Assembly (NCBI RefSeq): GCF_010894455.1
Contig: NZ_JAAIXY010000013.1
Span: 248,001 to 312,000, forward strand
Reading direction: 5' to 3'
Length of the DNA stretch: 64,000 nucleotides
From: Myxococcus eversor
GTDB taxonomy: Bacteria; Myxococcota; Myxococcia; Myxococcales; Myxococcaceae
Part shown: positions 26,248 through 35,638 of the stretch, one piece after another
How the letters are laid out: each line of letters begins with the position of its first letter
Numbering within the stretch: position 1 is the first letter of the stretch
Notes under the pieces: model-generated
What the model saw: the letters and a program-made list of their open reading frames with translations, nothing else
What the model was told of the DNA's origin: nothing
The model's database searches: none
Translations under genes and position numbers: made by a program

Positions 26248-28508
26248 GGCCTCACCTCCGTCCCTTCGTTCGGAACTCGCCGAGCCGGCGGGTGCCTGTG
26301 GTGTCCAGGCCCCCACCAGTTCAAGTCTCCCATCAGGCGCATCATCGCGGGGACGATGAGCACCCGGACCAGTGTTGCATCCAGCGCCACCGCGATGGCC
26401 ATGCCCAGCCCCATCGCCTTCACGACCACCACCGACGCTAGCGCGAACGCGGCGAAGACGGCCACCATGATGGCGGCCGCGCTGGTGATGAGGCCACCCG
26501 TCTGCTCCAGCCCCTCCGCCACCGCGTGCGTGTTGTCACCCGTGCGCAGCCACTCCTCGCGGATGCGGCTGAGCAGCAGCACCTCGTAGTCCATGGACAG
26601 GCCGAACAAGGCGCAGAACAGCAGGATGGGGAGCGACGGTTCGATGGGGCCTGGCTCGAAGCGCAGCAGCCGGTGCAAGTGTCCTTCTTGAAAAATCCAG
26701 ACCAGGGCCCCGAACGAGCCCGCCAGCGAGAGCAGGTTCATCAGCAGGGCCTTCAGGGGCAGCACCACGGAGCGCAGGAGCACGAAGAGGACGATGCACG
26801 TCATCCCCATCACGAAGCCCACGGCCGCGGGCGTGTAGCGCTTCAAGAAGGCCGTCGCGTCCACGTCCGTGGCGGTCTGCCCTCCCACGAGCAGCTTCCC
26901 GTCCCCCACCGAGCGCTCCTCGCGCAGCGTCCGGACCAACGCGCGCGCCTCTTGGCTGCTGGGATGCGCGGACGTCAGGACCTGGAAGACCGCCACGTTG
27001 CCCGTGAGGTACGCATCCCGCGCGACGCGCAGCTCCGGAGGCAGCATCGCGGGAGGCGCGGCGGCCATTTGTTGATACGCGGCCTTGTCCATGCCGGGCG
27101 AAAGGTCCACCGCGCTCTCCACGCCCACCACGCCGGGCAGCGCCGCCATCCTCCGGCTCGCGTCGAAGAGGGCGGAGGCCCGCTGGGGGGTGAAGGGGTC
27201 TCCCGAGGGAAACTCCACCGCCACCAGCACCCGCGTGGCGGCCTCGCGAGGGAACAAGCGGGCCAGTGTCTCAGCGCCCTGTCGGGCCTCCGTGTCGGGA
27301 GGCAGCGCGGTGATGTCCGTGGCCGCCAGCTCCAGGCGCCGGAACGGCAGCCCCATGGCCAACAGGAGCGTGAGCGTGGGCAGCAGCACGAGCCAGGGAT
27401 GCTTCATCACCCACGTGGCCAGCGCGTGCCACAGGCCGCTGCGCCCCGGGGCGCGTCCGAAGGGCAGCCGTCCCTTGTCCACCCGAGGCCCCAGCCAGGA
27501 GAGCAACGCGGGCAGGACGGTGAGCGCGAAGAGCACCGCGAAGGCCACGACGAGCGCGCCGCCCAGGCCCATGGCGCTCAGGTACGAGCCGCGAAAGAAG
27601 AGCAGCCCCGCCAGGCCCACCGTGACGGCCAGTCCCGAGAACGCCACCGCGCGCCCCGCGGTGTCCAGGGTGCGCGCCAGGGCCTGCTCCGTTGACAGGC
27701 CTCGCGCCAGCTCGCCCCGGAAGCGGCTCACGATGAAGAGCGAATAGTCGATGGCCACGCCCAGCCCGATGAGCGACACCACGTTGAGCGTGTACTGCGC
27801 CATGTTGGTGACGCGCGAGAGCAGCAGCACCCCCGCCACGCCACAGAGCACGGCGAGCCCGCCCACCACCAGGGGCAGCATGGCGGCGACCACCGTGCGG
27901 AACACCCAGAGCAACACCAGCAGCGCCAGCGGGAAGGAGATGAGCTCCGCGCGCAGCAGGTCATGCTCCAGCAGTTGGTTGAGCGCGGCGAGGAACGCCA
28001 CCTTGCCCGTCAGCGTCGTGTCGAGCCGTGAATCCTCCAAGGCGGCGCTCACGGCGGGAAACGCGGCGGTGGCCTCTCGCTCTCCGCCCTTCAGTCGCAC
28101 CAGGGCCAGCAGGTCGTGGCCCGTGCGAGACACGAAGCGGGCGCGGAACTCCGCGGGCGCGTCCACCGGCGACACCACGGACTCGACCTCCGGCAGTCGC
28201 CGCACGCGCGCGAGCACCTCCGCCACGGTCCGGGTGAAGCGCGGCTCGTTCGTCGTCCAGGCGTCGTGGTGGAAGATGACCGCCAGCGTCTGGTCCGTCG
28301 AGCCGGCGGCGGCGGGCCGGGCCAGTGCCTCCGCGCGCGCGGCCTCGATTCCGTCGATGGTGCCGGTGGTGAGGTGCCCTCCCTGGAGCAGCACCCAGAT
28401 GGCCAGGGCCAGGAACACGACAGCGCCCCCCAGCACCACGCTCCGGTGCCGATGCACGCCTCGGGCGAGCCGGACGAACAGGGAGGGTGACGCCGTCGCG
28501 TCGCTCAT
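26244..28508 (-). CDS. MMPL/RND-family lipid transporter
   Basis: 754 aa with the two-fold RND layout: one helix (about residues 23-43), a periplasmic domain, then five helices (about 190-350). A second helix near 370 is followed by another periplasmic domain and five helices (about 600-735). The signature GLGVAIDYSLFIVSRFR in the first half and FGLSMDYEVLLLSRIREEW in the second carry the conserved Asp-Tyr pairs for proton coupling. Relatives move bulky lipids, for example HpnN for hopanoids and MmpL in mycobacteria. Here, sandwiched between HMG-CoA reductase and a glycosyltransferase, sterol export to the outer membrane is the likely job. Its ATG overlaps the mvaA stop (ATGA). Confidence 0.88.
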   Translation of the reverse strand: MSDATASPSLFVRLARGVHRHRSVVLGGAVVFLALAIWVLLQGGHLTTGTIDGIEAARAEALARPAAAGSTDQTLAVIFHHDAWTTNEPRFTRTVAEVLARVRRLPEVESVVSPVDAPAEFRARFVSRTGHDLLALVRLKGGEREATAAFPAVSAALEDSRLDTTLTGKVAFLAALNQLLEHDLLRAELISFPLALLVLLWVFRTVVAAMLPLVVGGLAVLCGVAGVLLLSRVTNMAQYTLNVVSLIGLGVAIDYSLFIVSRFRGELARGLSTEQALARTLDTAGRAVAFSGLAVTVGLAGLLFFRGSYLSAMGLGGALVVAFAVLFALTVLPALLSWLGPRVDKGRLPFGRAPGRSGLWHALATWVMKHPWLVLLPTLTLLLAMGLPFRRLELAATDITALPPDTEARQGAETLARLFPREAATRVLVAVEFPSGDPFTPQRASALFDASRRMAALPGVVGVESAVDLSPGMDKAAYQQMAAAPPAMLPPELRVARDAYLTGNVAVFQVLTSAHPSSQEARALVRTLREERSVGDGKLLVGGQTATDVDATAFLKRYTPAAVGFVMGMTCIVLFVLLRSVVLPLKALLMNLLSLAGSFGALVWIFQEGHLHRLLRFEPGPIEPSLPILLFCALFGLSMDYEVLLLSRIREEWLRTGDNTHAVAEGLEQTGGLITSAAAIMVAVFAAFALASVVVVKAMGLGMAIAVALDATLVRVLIVPAMMRLMGDLNWWGPGHHRHPPARRVPNEGTEVRP

Positions 28509-29848
28509 GGCGCGGGGGCTTCCTGGAAGGACGCGAGGATTTCGCGCGCCGTGTCGACCTTGACGCTGCCGCGCTCCACCAACAGCCGCGCCACCTTCTC
28601 CACGTCCAGGCCCCGGGCGCCCGCGGTCACCGCGACACAGCGCGCATGCAGCGCCATGTGCCCCTTCTGGATGCCCACCGAGCCCAATGCGCGCACCGCC
28701 GCGAAGTTCTGCGCCAGCCCCACCGCCGCGAACACCATGGCCAGCTCGCGCACGGTGTCGACGCGCATGAGCTTGAGCCCGAGCTGCGCGCCGGGGTGCA
28801 CCTTGATGGGCCCGCCCACCATGCCCAGCGCCAGCGGCAGCTCGATGCGGCCCACCAGGTGCCCCTGCTCCAACGTCCAGCGGGACAGCGGCCCGTAGCG
28901 TCCCTTCCGGCAGGCATACGCGTGCGCGCCCGCCTCGATGGCCCGCCAGTCCTGGCCCGTGGCGATGGCCACCGCGTCGATTCCATTCATCACGCCCTTG
29001 TTGTGCGTGGCCGCGCGGTAGGGGTCCGCCTCCGCGAAGCGGCTCGCCTGGAGGATGCCCTCGGCGATGTCCTCGCCGGGCAGGCCGAAGTCCGCCAGCG
29101 CCGCCAGGGGAATGCGGCAGGAGGCCCGAGCCAGTCGCTGGTCGGCGAGGTTGGACAGGATGCGCACGAAGACGCGTCCCCCGGTGAGCTGCTCGATGAG
29201 CGGCGCGACGCCCTCCACCATGGTGTTGATGAGGTTGGCGCCCATGGCTTCCTGCGTGTCCACCAGCAGGTGGACGATGAAGACGGGCTCCCCCTGGGGC
29301 CCCTCTGGCGCGGGGAGGATGCGCACCTGGACGTCGCGCGCGCCGCCGCCTCGCCGCTCGAGCGCGGGGTGGAAGCTGTTGGCGAGGGCGAGGAGCTGCT
29401 CCCTGCTCGCCAGCAGCCGCGAGCGGGCGACCTCTGGCTTGCCGTACCGGGTGAGCTGCACCTGGCCAATCATCATCGACGCGTCCGCGTCCGCGGTGAA
29501 CCCGCCGGCCCCACGCACCACCTTCGCCGCGAAGGACACCGCGGCCACGACGGAGGGCTCCTCCACGGCCATGGGCACCAGGTGGTCACGTCCGTTGACG
29601 GTGAGGTTCAACCCCAGGCCCAGCGGCAGGGCGAACACGCCCACCGCGTTTTCGATCATCTGGTTGACGACGTCGAAGGTCGGCGCGCCCAGCGCCCTGA
29701 GCACCCGCAGCTCCTCTGGTGAGACATCTCCGCGCAGGGCCAGTTCCCGCCAGCGCTCCTCCACGCTGCGGCGGTGGAACCCTGGCAGGCGAGAGGACAG
29801 TGTGCCCGGTTGGACTTGCGGCAATCCCTCGTCCACCACTTCCGACAT
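28505..29848 (-). CDS. mvaA: Hydroxymethylglutaryl-CoA reductase, class II
   Basis: 447 aa. The N-terminal RLPGFHRRSVEERW and the block IENAVGVFALPLGLGLN, then VPMAVEEPSVVAA, match class II enzymes such as that of Pseudomonas mevalonii. A later GTxxx-free NGIDAVAIATGQDWRA segment holds the Asp and Gln of the active site. Class II enzymes can run either way. Here the sterol genes nearby suggest the biosynthetic direction, HMG-CoA to mevalonate, supplying isoprenoid precursors. The ATG at 29848 follows a run of G. It is first in a coupled operon with the MMPL transporter and glycosyltransferase. Confidence 0.9.
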   Translation of the reverse strand: MSEVVDEGLPQVQPGTLSSRLPGFHRRSVEERWRELALRGDVSPEELRVLRALGAPTFDVVNQMIENAVGVFALPLGLGLNLTVNGRDHLVPMAVEEPSVVAAVSFAAKVVRGAGGFTADADASMMIGQVQLTRYGKPEVARSRLLASREQLLALANSFHPALERRGGGARDVQVRILPAPEGPQGEPVFIVHLLVDTQEAMGANLINTMVEGVAPLIEQLTGGRVFVRILSNLADQRLARASCRIPLAALADFGLPGEDIAEGILQASRFAEADPYRAATHNKGVMNGIDAVAIATGQDWRAIEAGAHAYACRKGRYGPLSRWTLEQGHLVGRIELPLALGMVGGPIKVHPGAQLGLKLMRVDTVRELAMVFAAVGLAQNFAAVRALGSVGIQKGHMALHARCVAVTAGARGLDVEKVARLLVERGSVKVDTAREILASFQEAPAP

Positions 29849-30032
29849 AGACGCCCCCCATTGCTCTGCCCGTCAATCACCATGGGAACTGGTGACGACC
29901 GACGGAGTTGGGCAGGGGCCCTGGGGCTTTCGGTCCGCGTGAGGTCCAGGAGCGGACGGCGTGGACCGCGTCCGTGGACACCAGGAACATTTCGTCGCGT
30001 GCCCGCCCCTCCCTGGAGTGCGAGGGTCGTGC

Positions 30033-30632
30033 TCAGTGGACGAGCATCAGCCAGGCGCCCACCAGCAGCATCCATCCGAACACGAGCGCCTCCACCGTTC
30101 GTTGAATCAGCCCGCGCACGGGGGACTCGAAGGACAGTACGACCATGCCCAGGAGGACGAGCTTGCCCACCGCGCCCGTCAGCGTGGAGAGGGACGCCAG
30201 CGCGGGCAGGTCCTCGAACACGCGCTGCAGCTCGATGAGGCCGCCGCCCGCGCCGAAGTAGCCCAGTCCGGCGACCAGGTTGTGCATCTGGTTCTTCCAG
30301 GTCCCCCAGAACGGCGCACCCTCGTCGCAGGGGAACACCGCCGCGCCCACGTAGCTGACGCCCAAGAGCGACAGCAGCACCAGCCCGGTGATGAACTCTC
30401 CGTCAGGCGCGAGCTGTGAGTTCAGCACGGCGGCGAAGCCCATCACCGCGAGCCCCGCGGGCGCGAAGCCGAGCCACGCCACCCGCGTCGCCTCGGGGGC
30501 CCCCGGCGCGCCCAGTTCGCTGAGGGTGTGGCGCAGGTGGCTGTATCCGGGACGACGTCGCGCGAACCACCACGGCGGCACGGTGGCGAGCGTCGTGGCG
30601 AGCAGCGCCGTGAGGAAGACCTGGTGGCCCAT
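30033..30632 (-). CDS. DUF998-type membrane protein
   Basis: 199 aa with six predicted membrane helices. The pattern HTLSELGAPG after the first helix, GVSYVGAAVFPCDEG in the middle and MHNLVAGLGYFGAG match DUF998 proteins of unknown function. It is on the same strand as mvaA but 184 bases upstream, with no coupling, so a link to the sterol genes is only positional. Confidence 0.75.
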   Translation of the reverse strand: MGHQVFLTALLATTLATVPPWWFARRRPGYSHLRHTLSELGAPGAPEATRVAWLGFAPAGLAVMGFAAVLNSQLAPDGEFITGLVLLSLLGVSYVGAAVFPCDEGAPFWGTWKNQMHNLVAGLGYFGAGGGLIELQRVFEDLPALASLSTLTGAVGKLVLLGMVVLSFESPVRGLIQRTVEALVFGWMLLVGAWLMLVH

Positions 30633-30756
30633 GAATCTATTCCAAGGGGGTGGGGGGCCCGGTGAAAGCGGATTCGAGCGGGGCCCGGGCCTTGGGGGTA
30701 GACCGATGCTCGGGGCGTCGTCAGATTGCAGGGGCTTTCGTCATGAGGAGGACGTC

Positions 30757-31140
30757 ATGTCGCACCGCAGCCGACTCGCGGGCTTCATCATCGATTGTGA
30801 AACCGGGGACGTGCGCTCCGCCGCCACCTTCTGGAGTCAGGCGCTGGGCCTCGGCGTGGGCGAGTTCGAAGTCGAGGGCGGCGCCGAATACGTGGGGCTC
30901 GAGAACACGCCCGTGGGGCTGAGCGTCGCGTTGCAGAAGGTCTCCCACCCCTCGCGTGTCCACCTGGACATCGAGGCGGATGACCAGGACGCGGAGGCCG
31001 CGCGCCTGGAAGCGCTGGGCGCGCGGCGCATCGGCTGGGTGAAACGCTGGTGGGTGATGGAGGCGCCCACGGGCCATCGCTTCTGCGTCGTCAAGATGCA
31101 CCACCCGGACAAGGGCCCGCCGCCCACCGTCTGGGACTGA
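30757..31140 (+). CDS. VOC-family (glyoxalase-like) protein
   Basis: 127 aa. Two beta-alpha-beta-beta-beta modules, with GFIIDCETGDVRSAATFWSQALG at the start and HLDIEADDQDAEAARLEALGA in the second half; the end PTGHRFCVVK is typical of the vicinal oxygen chelate fold. A metal-binding His is visible in VHLDIE, and a second module carries APTGHRFC. Substrate unknown; many members bind antibiotics or act as dioxygenases. The ATG at 30757 follows GAGGAGG. It stands alone. Confidence 0.82.
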   Translation: MSHRSRLAGFIIDCETGDVRSAATFWSQALGLGVGEFEVEGGAEYVGLENTPVGLSVALQKVSHPSRVHLDIEADDQDAEAARLEALGARRIGWVKRWWVMEAPTGHRFCVVKMHHPDKGPPPTVWD

Positions 31141-31163
31141 GCCGCGTCGCTGGGGGGGCGGGC

Positions 31164-32606
31164 TCAAAGCGCTCCGGCGACACTGGCGCGCAGGCGGCGG
31201 AGCCCCTCGTCGATGCCGTCCAACGTGAGCGCGCCGTAGCCCAGCACCCAGCCATGGCGCGTGGGCGTGCCGGCGAAGTAGGGGGAGAGCGCCTCCACGC
31301 CAACGCCCGCGGCTCGCGCCTGCCCGGTGAGCGTCCTCTCCAGCCGTGCGCCGCCCCGCGCGAAGGTCGCGCTCAGGTGCAGGCCCGCGACGGAGGGCAG
31401 CAGGCGCAGCCCGGAGCCGAAGTGGCGCGCGAGCCCTTCGGTGAGTCGCGCATGCCGGAGCTCGTACTCGCGTCGCGTCTTGCGCAGGTGGCGGGCCAGC
31501 ATGCCGCTGTCGATGAAGCGCGCCAGGACGGCCTGGGCGGCGAGCTGGCTGTGCGAGTCCGACACCTGCTTCGCCAGGCCCAGCTCCCGCTGGAGAGACG
31601 GCGGCGCGACGAGGAAGCCCAGGCGCAGCGAGGGGAGCAGCACCTTGGAGAACGAGCCGACGTAGAGCACTCGCCCGGAGCGGTCCAGGGAATGGAGTGT
31701 CTCCAGTGGTCGGCCGCCGAAGCGGAACTCGCTGTCGTAGTCATCCTCGATGACCACCGCGTCCCGCTGGCGGGCCCAGTCGAGCAGCGCGCGCCTTCGC
31801 GCCGGTGACATCACGATGCCGAGCGGAAACTGGTGGGACGGCGTGACGTAGACGAGCCGTGCGTCGTCCGGCAGCGCGCTCACGTCGAGCCCCTCCGCGT
31901 CGACGGGCACGGGCACGACGCGGGCCCCGAGCGACTGGAACAGGAGGCGCGCGGGTGGGTAGCCCGGCTCCTCCACGGCGACGCAGTCCCCGGGCTCAAG
32001 AAGGACGCGCCCGATGAGGTCGAGCGCCTGCTGGGCGCCATGGGTGATGAGCACGTCGGTGGCGTCGGCGCGAACGCCTCGGGACACGCCGATGTGGCGC
32101 GCCACGGCCTCGCGCAGCTCGGGGTGTCCGAAGGGGTCCGCGTAGGCCGCCGTCATCGCCGAGGCGCGCAGCTGCCGCGCCATCAGCCGGCGCCAGGCCT
32201 CGAAGGGAAACAGCGTGGCGTCGGGGATGCCGACGCGGAAGTCATGGCGGGCAGGGGGCTCGGGCGGGCGAGGGGTGCGCAGCTCGCTCCAGATGGTCCG
32301 AGGGCGCAGCTTCACTCCAGCGGTGGCCCGGCCTCGGGGGGGATGCTCCCGAGGCGGAGCCTGGACGAAGCTGCCGGCCCGGGTGCGTCCCGTGAGCAGG
32401 CCCTCCGCGGCGAGCCACTCGTAGGCGACGCTCACCGTGTTGCGCGACACGCCCAGCCGCCGGGCCAGCTCGCGCGTGGGCGGCACCCGCTCTCCGCCGC
32501 GCAGGCGACCGTCGAGCATCTGCGCCCGAAGGCCTCGATATATCTGCCCCGCCAGGTCCCTGCGGTCCTTGAGGTCGACGTGAAGGTCCATGCCAGGGCC
32601 GTCCAT
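31164..32606 (-). CDS. MocR/PdxR-family regulator (GntR-aminotransferase fusion)
   Basis: About 480 aa. Residues about 15-80 form a GntR winged helix (PPTRELARRLGVSRNTVSVAYE). The rest is a fold type I aminotransferase-like domain, with DDYDSEFRF and the PLP lysine in SFSKVLLPSLRLG. MocR proteins sense pyridoxal phosphate or amino-PLP adducts and usually control the divergent neighbour, here the cupin gene starting at 32704. The start is uncertain (ATG at 32606 or 32591); neither has a clear Shine-Dalgarno site. Confidence 0.85.
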   Translation of the reverse strand: MDGPGMDLHVDLKDRRDLAGQIYRGLRAQMLDGRLRGGERVPPTRELARRLGVSRNTVSVAYEWLAAEGLLTGRTRAGSFVQAPPREHPPRGRATAGVKLRPRTIWSELRTPRPPEPPARHDFRVGIPDATLFPFEAWRRLMARQLRASAMTAAYADPFGHPELREAVARHIGVSRGVRADATDVLITHGAQQALDLIGRVLLEPGDCVAVEEPGYPPARLLFQSLGARVVPVPVDAEGLDVSALPDDARLVYVTPSHQFPLGIVMSPARRRALLDWARQRDAVVIEDDYDSEFRFGGRPLETLHSLDRSGRVLYVGSFSKVLLPSLRLGFLVAPPSLQRELGLAKQVSDSHSQLAAQAVLARFIDSGMLARHLRKTRREYELRHARLTEGLARHFGSGLRLLPSVAGLHLSATFARGGARLERTLTGQARAAGVGVEALSPYFAGTPTRHGWVLGYGALTLDGIDEGLRRLRASVAGAL

Positions 32607-32703
32607 AGGTTGGCCCAATGAGATTCGTCAAACCTGGACCTGTCGGAGGGCCATGGGTGGAGCACCCTGGGGGCACTTCTCAACCGCGCCCTGGAGCCGC
32701 CCC

Positions 32704-33165
32704 ATGAGCCACGCCACGCCGCTGCTTGCTTCCCTCCCTGTCGACCCCGAGCGCATGTCCTGGGTGCCGATGGGTCCCCCTGGCCTCTCCTTCAAGCCGC
32801 TGCGCTTCTTCAAGGATGACGCTGGCTGGATGTACCTCTTCCGGCTGGAGCCCGGCACCGTCATTCCTCGCCACCGGCACACGGGGGAGGTGCACGCCTT
32901 CAACCTCTCCGGGAAGCGCGAGCTGCTCGACACCGGCGACGTGGTGGGTCCTGGCGGCTACGTCTACGAGCCCCCGGGCAACACCGACAGTTGGAGGGTC
33001 ATCGGTGATGAGCCGGTGGTGATTCTCATCAACGTGCGCGGCGCCGTCGAGTACCTGGACGCCGAGGGCCGCGTCACCAGGAGCGTCGGCTCCGCGGCCC
33101 GGCTGGAGACGTACCGACAGTGGTGCGCTGCGAACGGTGCGGAGTTCCTGGCCACCTTGGAATGA
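32704..33165 (+). CDS. Cupin protein (dihydroxyacetophenone dioxygenase-like)
   Basis: 153 aa, single-domain cupin. The metal motif is PRHRHTGEVHAF, giving two or three His and a Glu; the second cupin motif PGGYVYEPPGNTDSW lies about 25 residues later. This resembles 2,4'-dihydroxyacetophenone dioxygenase-like cupins; the true substrate is unknown. The ATG at 32704 follows GGAG. It is divergent from the MocR regulator, its probable controller, and tail-to-tail with the TPP enzyme gene, 5 bases away. Confidence 0.78.
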   Translation: MSHATPLLASLPVDPERMSWVPMGPPGLSFKPLRFFKDDAGWMYLFRLEPGTVIPRHRHTGEVHAFNLSGKRELLDTGDVVGPGGYVYEPPGNTDSWRVIGDEPVVILINVRGAVEYLDAEGRVTRSVGSAARLETYRQWCAANGAEFLATLE

Positions 33166-33170
33166 GGACG

Positions 33171-34898
33171 TCAGTGGTGGAGCTGGGCATCCACCGTGTC
33201 CAGCACGTCGCCGCCCTCGCCGGTGAAGACGAGCCTGGTCATCGCAAGGGCGAAGCCCGCCACCTGCTTCGCGGTGATTCGGGGCGGCATGGAGAGCGCG
33301 TGCGGATCCGTGACGACGTCGACCAGGGCGGGCCCCGGGTGTGAGAGGGCTCGCTCGAAGGCGCCGCGCACGTCCTCGGGGGCCTCCACGCGCTGCCCCA
33401 TGACACCCATGGCCTCCGCCAGCTTCGCGAAGTTCGGGTTCACCAGGTCCGTCTCCGTGTCCGGGTAGCCCGACACCTGCATCTCCAACTTCACCATGCC
33501 CAGCGAGCTGTTGTTGAAGATGACGACCTTCACCGGCAAGTCGTACTGCGCCAGGGTGAGGAAGTCGCCCATCAGCATGGCGAAGCCGCCGTCTCCGGAC
33601 ATGGAGATGACCTGTCGGCCCGGGTACAGGAGCTGCGCGCCAATGGCCTGCGGCAGCGCGTTGGCCATGGAGCCGTGCGTGAAGGAGCCGATGATGCGCC
33701 GCTCGGCCGTCGCGCGCAGGTAGCGGGCGGACCACACGTTGCACATGCCTGTGTCCACGGTGAAGACGGCGTTGTCGGCGGCCACCTCGTCGAGCATGGC
33801 GGCGACGAACTCCGGATGCAGCGGCCGGTGCGAGCCGACGTTGCGCACGTGGGAGTCCAGCTTGCGGCGCGCCTTGGCCAGTTCCTCCAGGGCGTTCTCC
33901 AGATGTCGGCGGTCCTCCTTCTGCTCCAGCCGGGGCAGCAGGGCGCGCAGCGTCTCCCGGACGTCGCCGCAGACGCCCAGATCCAGGCGCGAGCGGCGTC
34001 CCAGATGCTCCGGCCGCACGTCCACCTGGGCAATCTTGGGCTTCACGGGCATGAACGAGTCGTAGGGGAAGTCCGTGCCCAGCAGGAGCAGGACGTCGCA
34101 CGCGTGCATCGCCTCGTACGCGGCGCCGTAGCCCAGCAGGCCCGTCATGCCCACGTCGTAGGGGTTGTCGTACGCCACCCACTCCTTGCCCCGGTACGCA
34201 TGGCCCACGGGGGCCTGGAGCACCTTGGCCAGCGCGAGCACCTCCGCGTGGGCGCCCTTGCAGCCGCTGCCGCAGAACACCGTCACCCGCGAGGCCGAGT
34301 TGAGCAGCGCGGCGAGCTTGTCCAGCTCCGCGTCGACCGGACGCACCATGGGGGGAATGGTGGAGAAGGTGGAAGGGACGTCTTCGCCGGCGTCGAGCGC
34401 GGCGATGTCTCCAGGGAGTACCACGGCGGACACGCCGCCTTTCGCCAGCGCCGTCTGCGCCGCGAGCCGGAACAAGCGAGGGGTCTGCTTCGGGTTGGAG
34501 ACCATCTCGCAGTAGTGGCTGCACTCGCGGAAGAGCAGCTCCGGGTGCGTCTCCTGGAAGTAGGAGGTGCCAATCTGGTCGCTGGGGATGTGAGAGACGA
34601 GCGCCAGCACGGGGGCGTAGCTGCGGTGGGCGTCATAGAGCCCGTTGATGAGGTGCAGGTGGCCCGGGCCGCAGCTCCCCGCGCACACCGCGAGCTTGCC
34701 GCTGAGCTGCGCTTCGGCGGAGGCGGCGAAGGCCCCGGACTCTTCATGCCGGATGCGGACCCAGCGCAGCTTGCCCTGGCTGCGGCGCACGGCGTCGGTG
34801 ATGGGATTGAGGCTGTCACCGACGACGCCGTAGATGCGCTCCGCACCCGCGTCGATGAGCGTCTGGACGAGCGCATCCGCCACACTGGAGTGACTCAT
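33171..34898 (-). CDS. poxB: TPP-dependent pyruvate oxidase/dehydrogenase (PoxB-like)
   Basis: About 575 aa with the three domains of the acetolactate synthase/pyruvate oxidase family. The N-terminal pyrimidine-binding part has IYGVVGDSLNPI and the catalytic Glu in IRHEESGAFAA. A central FAD-type domain includes VFCGSGC and DFPYDSF. The C-terminal TPP-binding domain has the GDGGFAMLMG-to-NNSSLG motif. This pattern fits PoxB, which decarboxylates pyruvate to acetate and CO2 and passes electrons to quinone. I see no clear amphipathic membrane-binding tail like the E. coli one, so related TPP oxidases cannot be excluded. The ATG at 34898 has no obvious Shine-Dalgarno; a TTG at 34934 is an alternative. 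Confidence 0.82.
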   Translation of the reverse strand: MSHSSVADALVQTLIDAGAERIYGVVGDSLNPITDAVRRSQGKLRWVRIRHEESGAFAASAEAQLSGKLAVCAGSCGPGHLHLINGLYDAHRSYAPVLALVSHIPSDQIGTSYFQETHPELLFRECSHYCEMVSNPKQTPRLFRLAAQTALAKGGVSAVVLPGDIAALDAGEDVPSTFSTIPPMVRPVDAELDKLAALLNSASRVTVFCGSGCKGAHAEVLALAKVLQAPVGHAYRGKEWVAYDNPYDVGMTGLLGYGAAYEAMHACDVLLLLGTDFPYDSFMPVKPKIAQVDVRPEHLGRRSRLDLGVCGDVRETLRALLPRLEQKEDRRHLENALEELAKARRKLDSHVRNVGSHRPLHPEFVAAMLDEVAADNAVFTVDTGMCNVWSARYLRATAERRIIGSFTHGSMANALPQAIGAQLLYPGRQVISMSGDGGFAMLMGDFLTLAQYDLPVKVVIFNNSSLGMVKLEMQVSGYPDTETDLVNPNFAKLAEAMGVMGQRVEAPEDVRGAFERALSHPGPALVDVVTDPHALSMPPRITAKQVAGFALAMTRLVFTGEGGDVLDTVDAQLHH

Positions 34899-35014
34899 GG
34901 GGATGAAGCTGGGCGGCGCCAGGCCTCCAGACAACCCGAGTCAGCGAGGATGCAGGCGCTCTGCCGGTCGCCCCGGACGCGGGAGGGAATCCCGCGGCCA
35001 GGCGGCGCTACGGC

Positions 35015-35371
35015 CTACTCGTAACAGCTGCTCGCGATTTCGCGCAGCTCGACGATGCCCCACTCACTGGCGGGACACGCGTGGGCATATTCCAGGGCCT
35101 CATCGCGCGTCTTGCAGTTGAGGAGGAAGAAGCCGCCGATGATTTCCTTCGACTCGGTGAAGGGACCGTCGCTCACCGTGCGCTTGCCGCCGTAGTTCTC
35201 GATGCGTACCGCGTTGTCGTCGGACTTGAGCGCCTCGCCCGTGATGAGCACGCCATTGGTTCGGAGCTTCTCCTGGAAGGCCATCATCCGAGCGTAGGCG
35301 GCCTGGCCCTCTTCCATTGGCCGGGCCTGGCGCTTCCCCGGGGCCTCCATCATCAGCAGCATGAATGACAT
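35015..35371 (-). CDS. YCII-related DGPF-domain protein
   Basis: 118 aa. FMLLMMEAP at the start, VSDGPFTESKEIIGGFFLL in the middle and a C-terminal alpha/beta half define the YCII/DGPF family (ferredoxin-like alpha-beta barrel); the name-giving DGPF is present. Genes of this kind are typical partners of ECF42-type sigma factors. One is encoded 1.8 kb away at 37133, so the pair is probably functional, with the sigma factor driving this gene. Function of the protein itself is unknown. The upstream 267 bases are shared with the divergent rarA promoter. Confidence 0.85.
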   Translation of the reverse strand: MSFMLLMMEAPGKRQARPMEEGQAAYARMMAFQEKLRTNGVLITGEALKSDDNAVRIENYGGKRTVSDGPFTESKEIIGGFFLLNCKTRDEALEYAHACPASEWGIVELREIASSCYE

Positions 35372-35638
35372 CGCGCTCCCTCCTTTTTGAGAGCCATGAC
35401 TTTACGCCAGCCCCATGACACGGCGTCGAGCCACCGCGCGCGTGTTGCTCGCTCTCCATCGCTTCGTCGCCAGTCGCACGGTGCGTTTTCCATTCGGGTG
35501 GACCGGCCCGCTTTTCCCTGTCCGGTATCCGACGGGTGTGGACCCGCCGCCGCACCATGGGTGAGAGAAGACCGCGCGACACGAACGGTGTTCCTCGGTG
35601 GTTGACCGCGCGCGTCGGAGAGGAGAGCTTCCGGGGCG

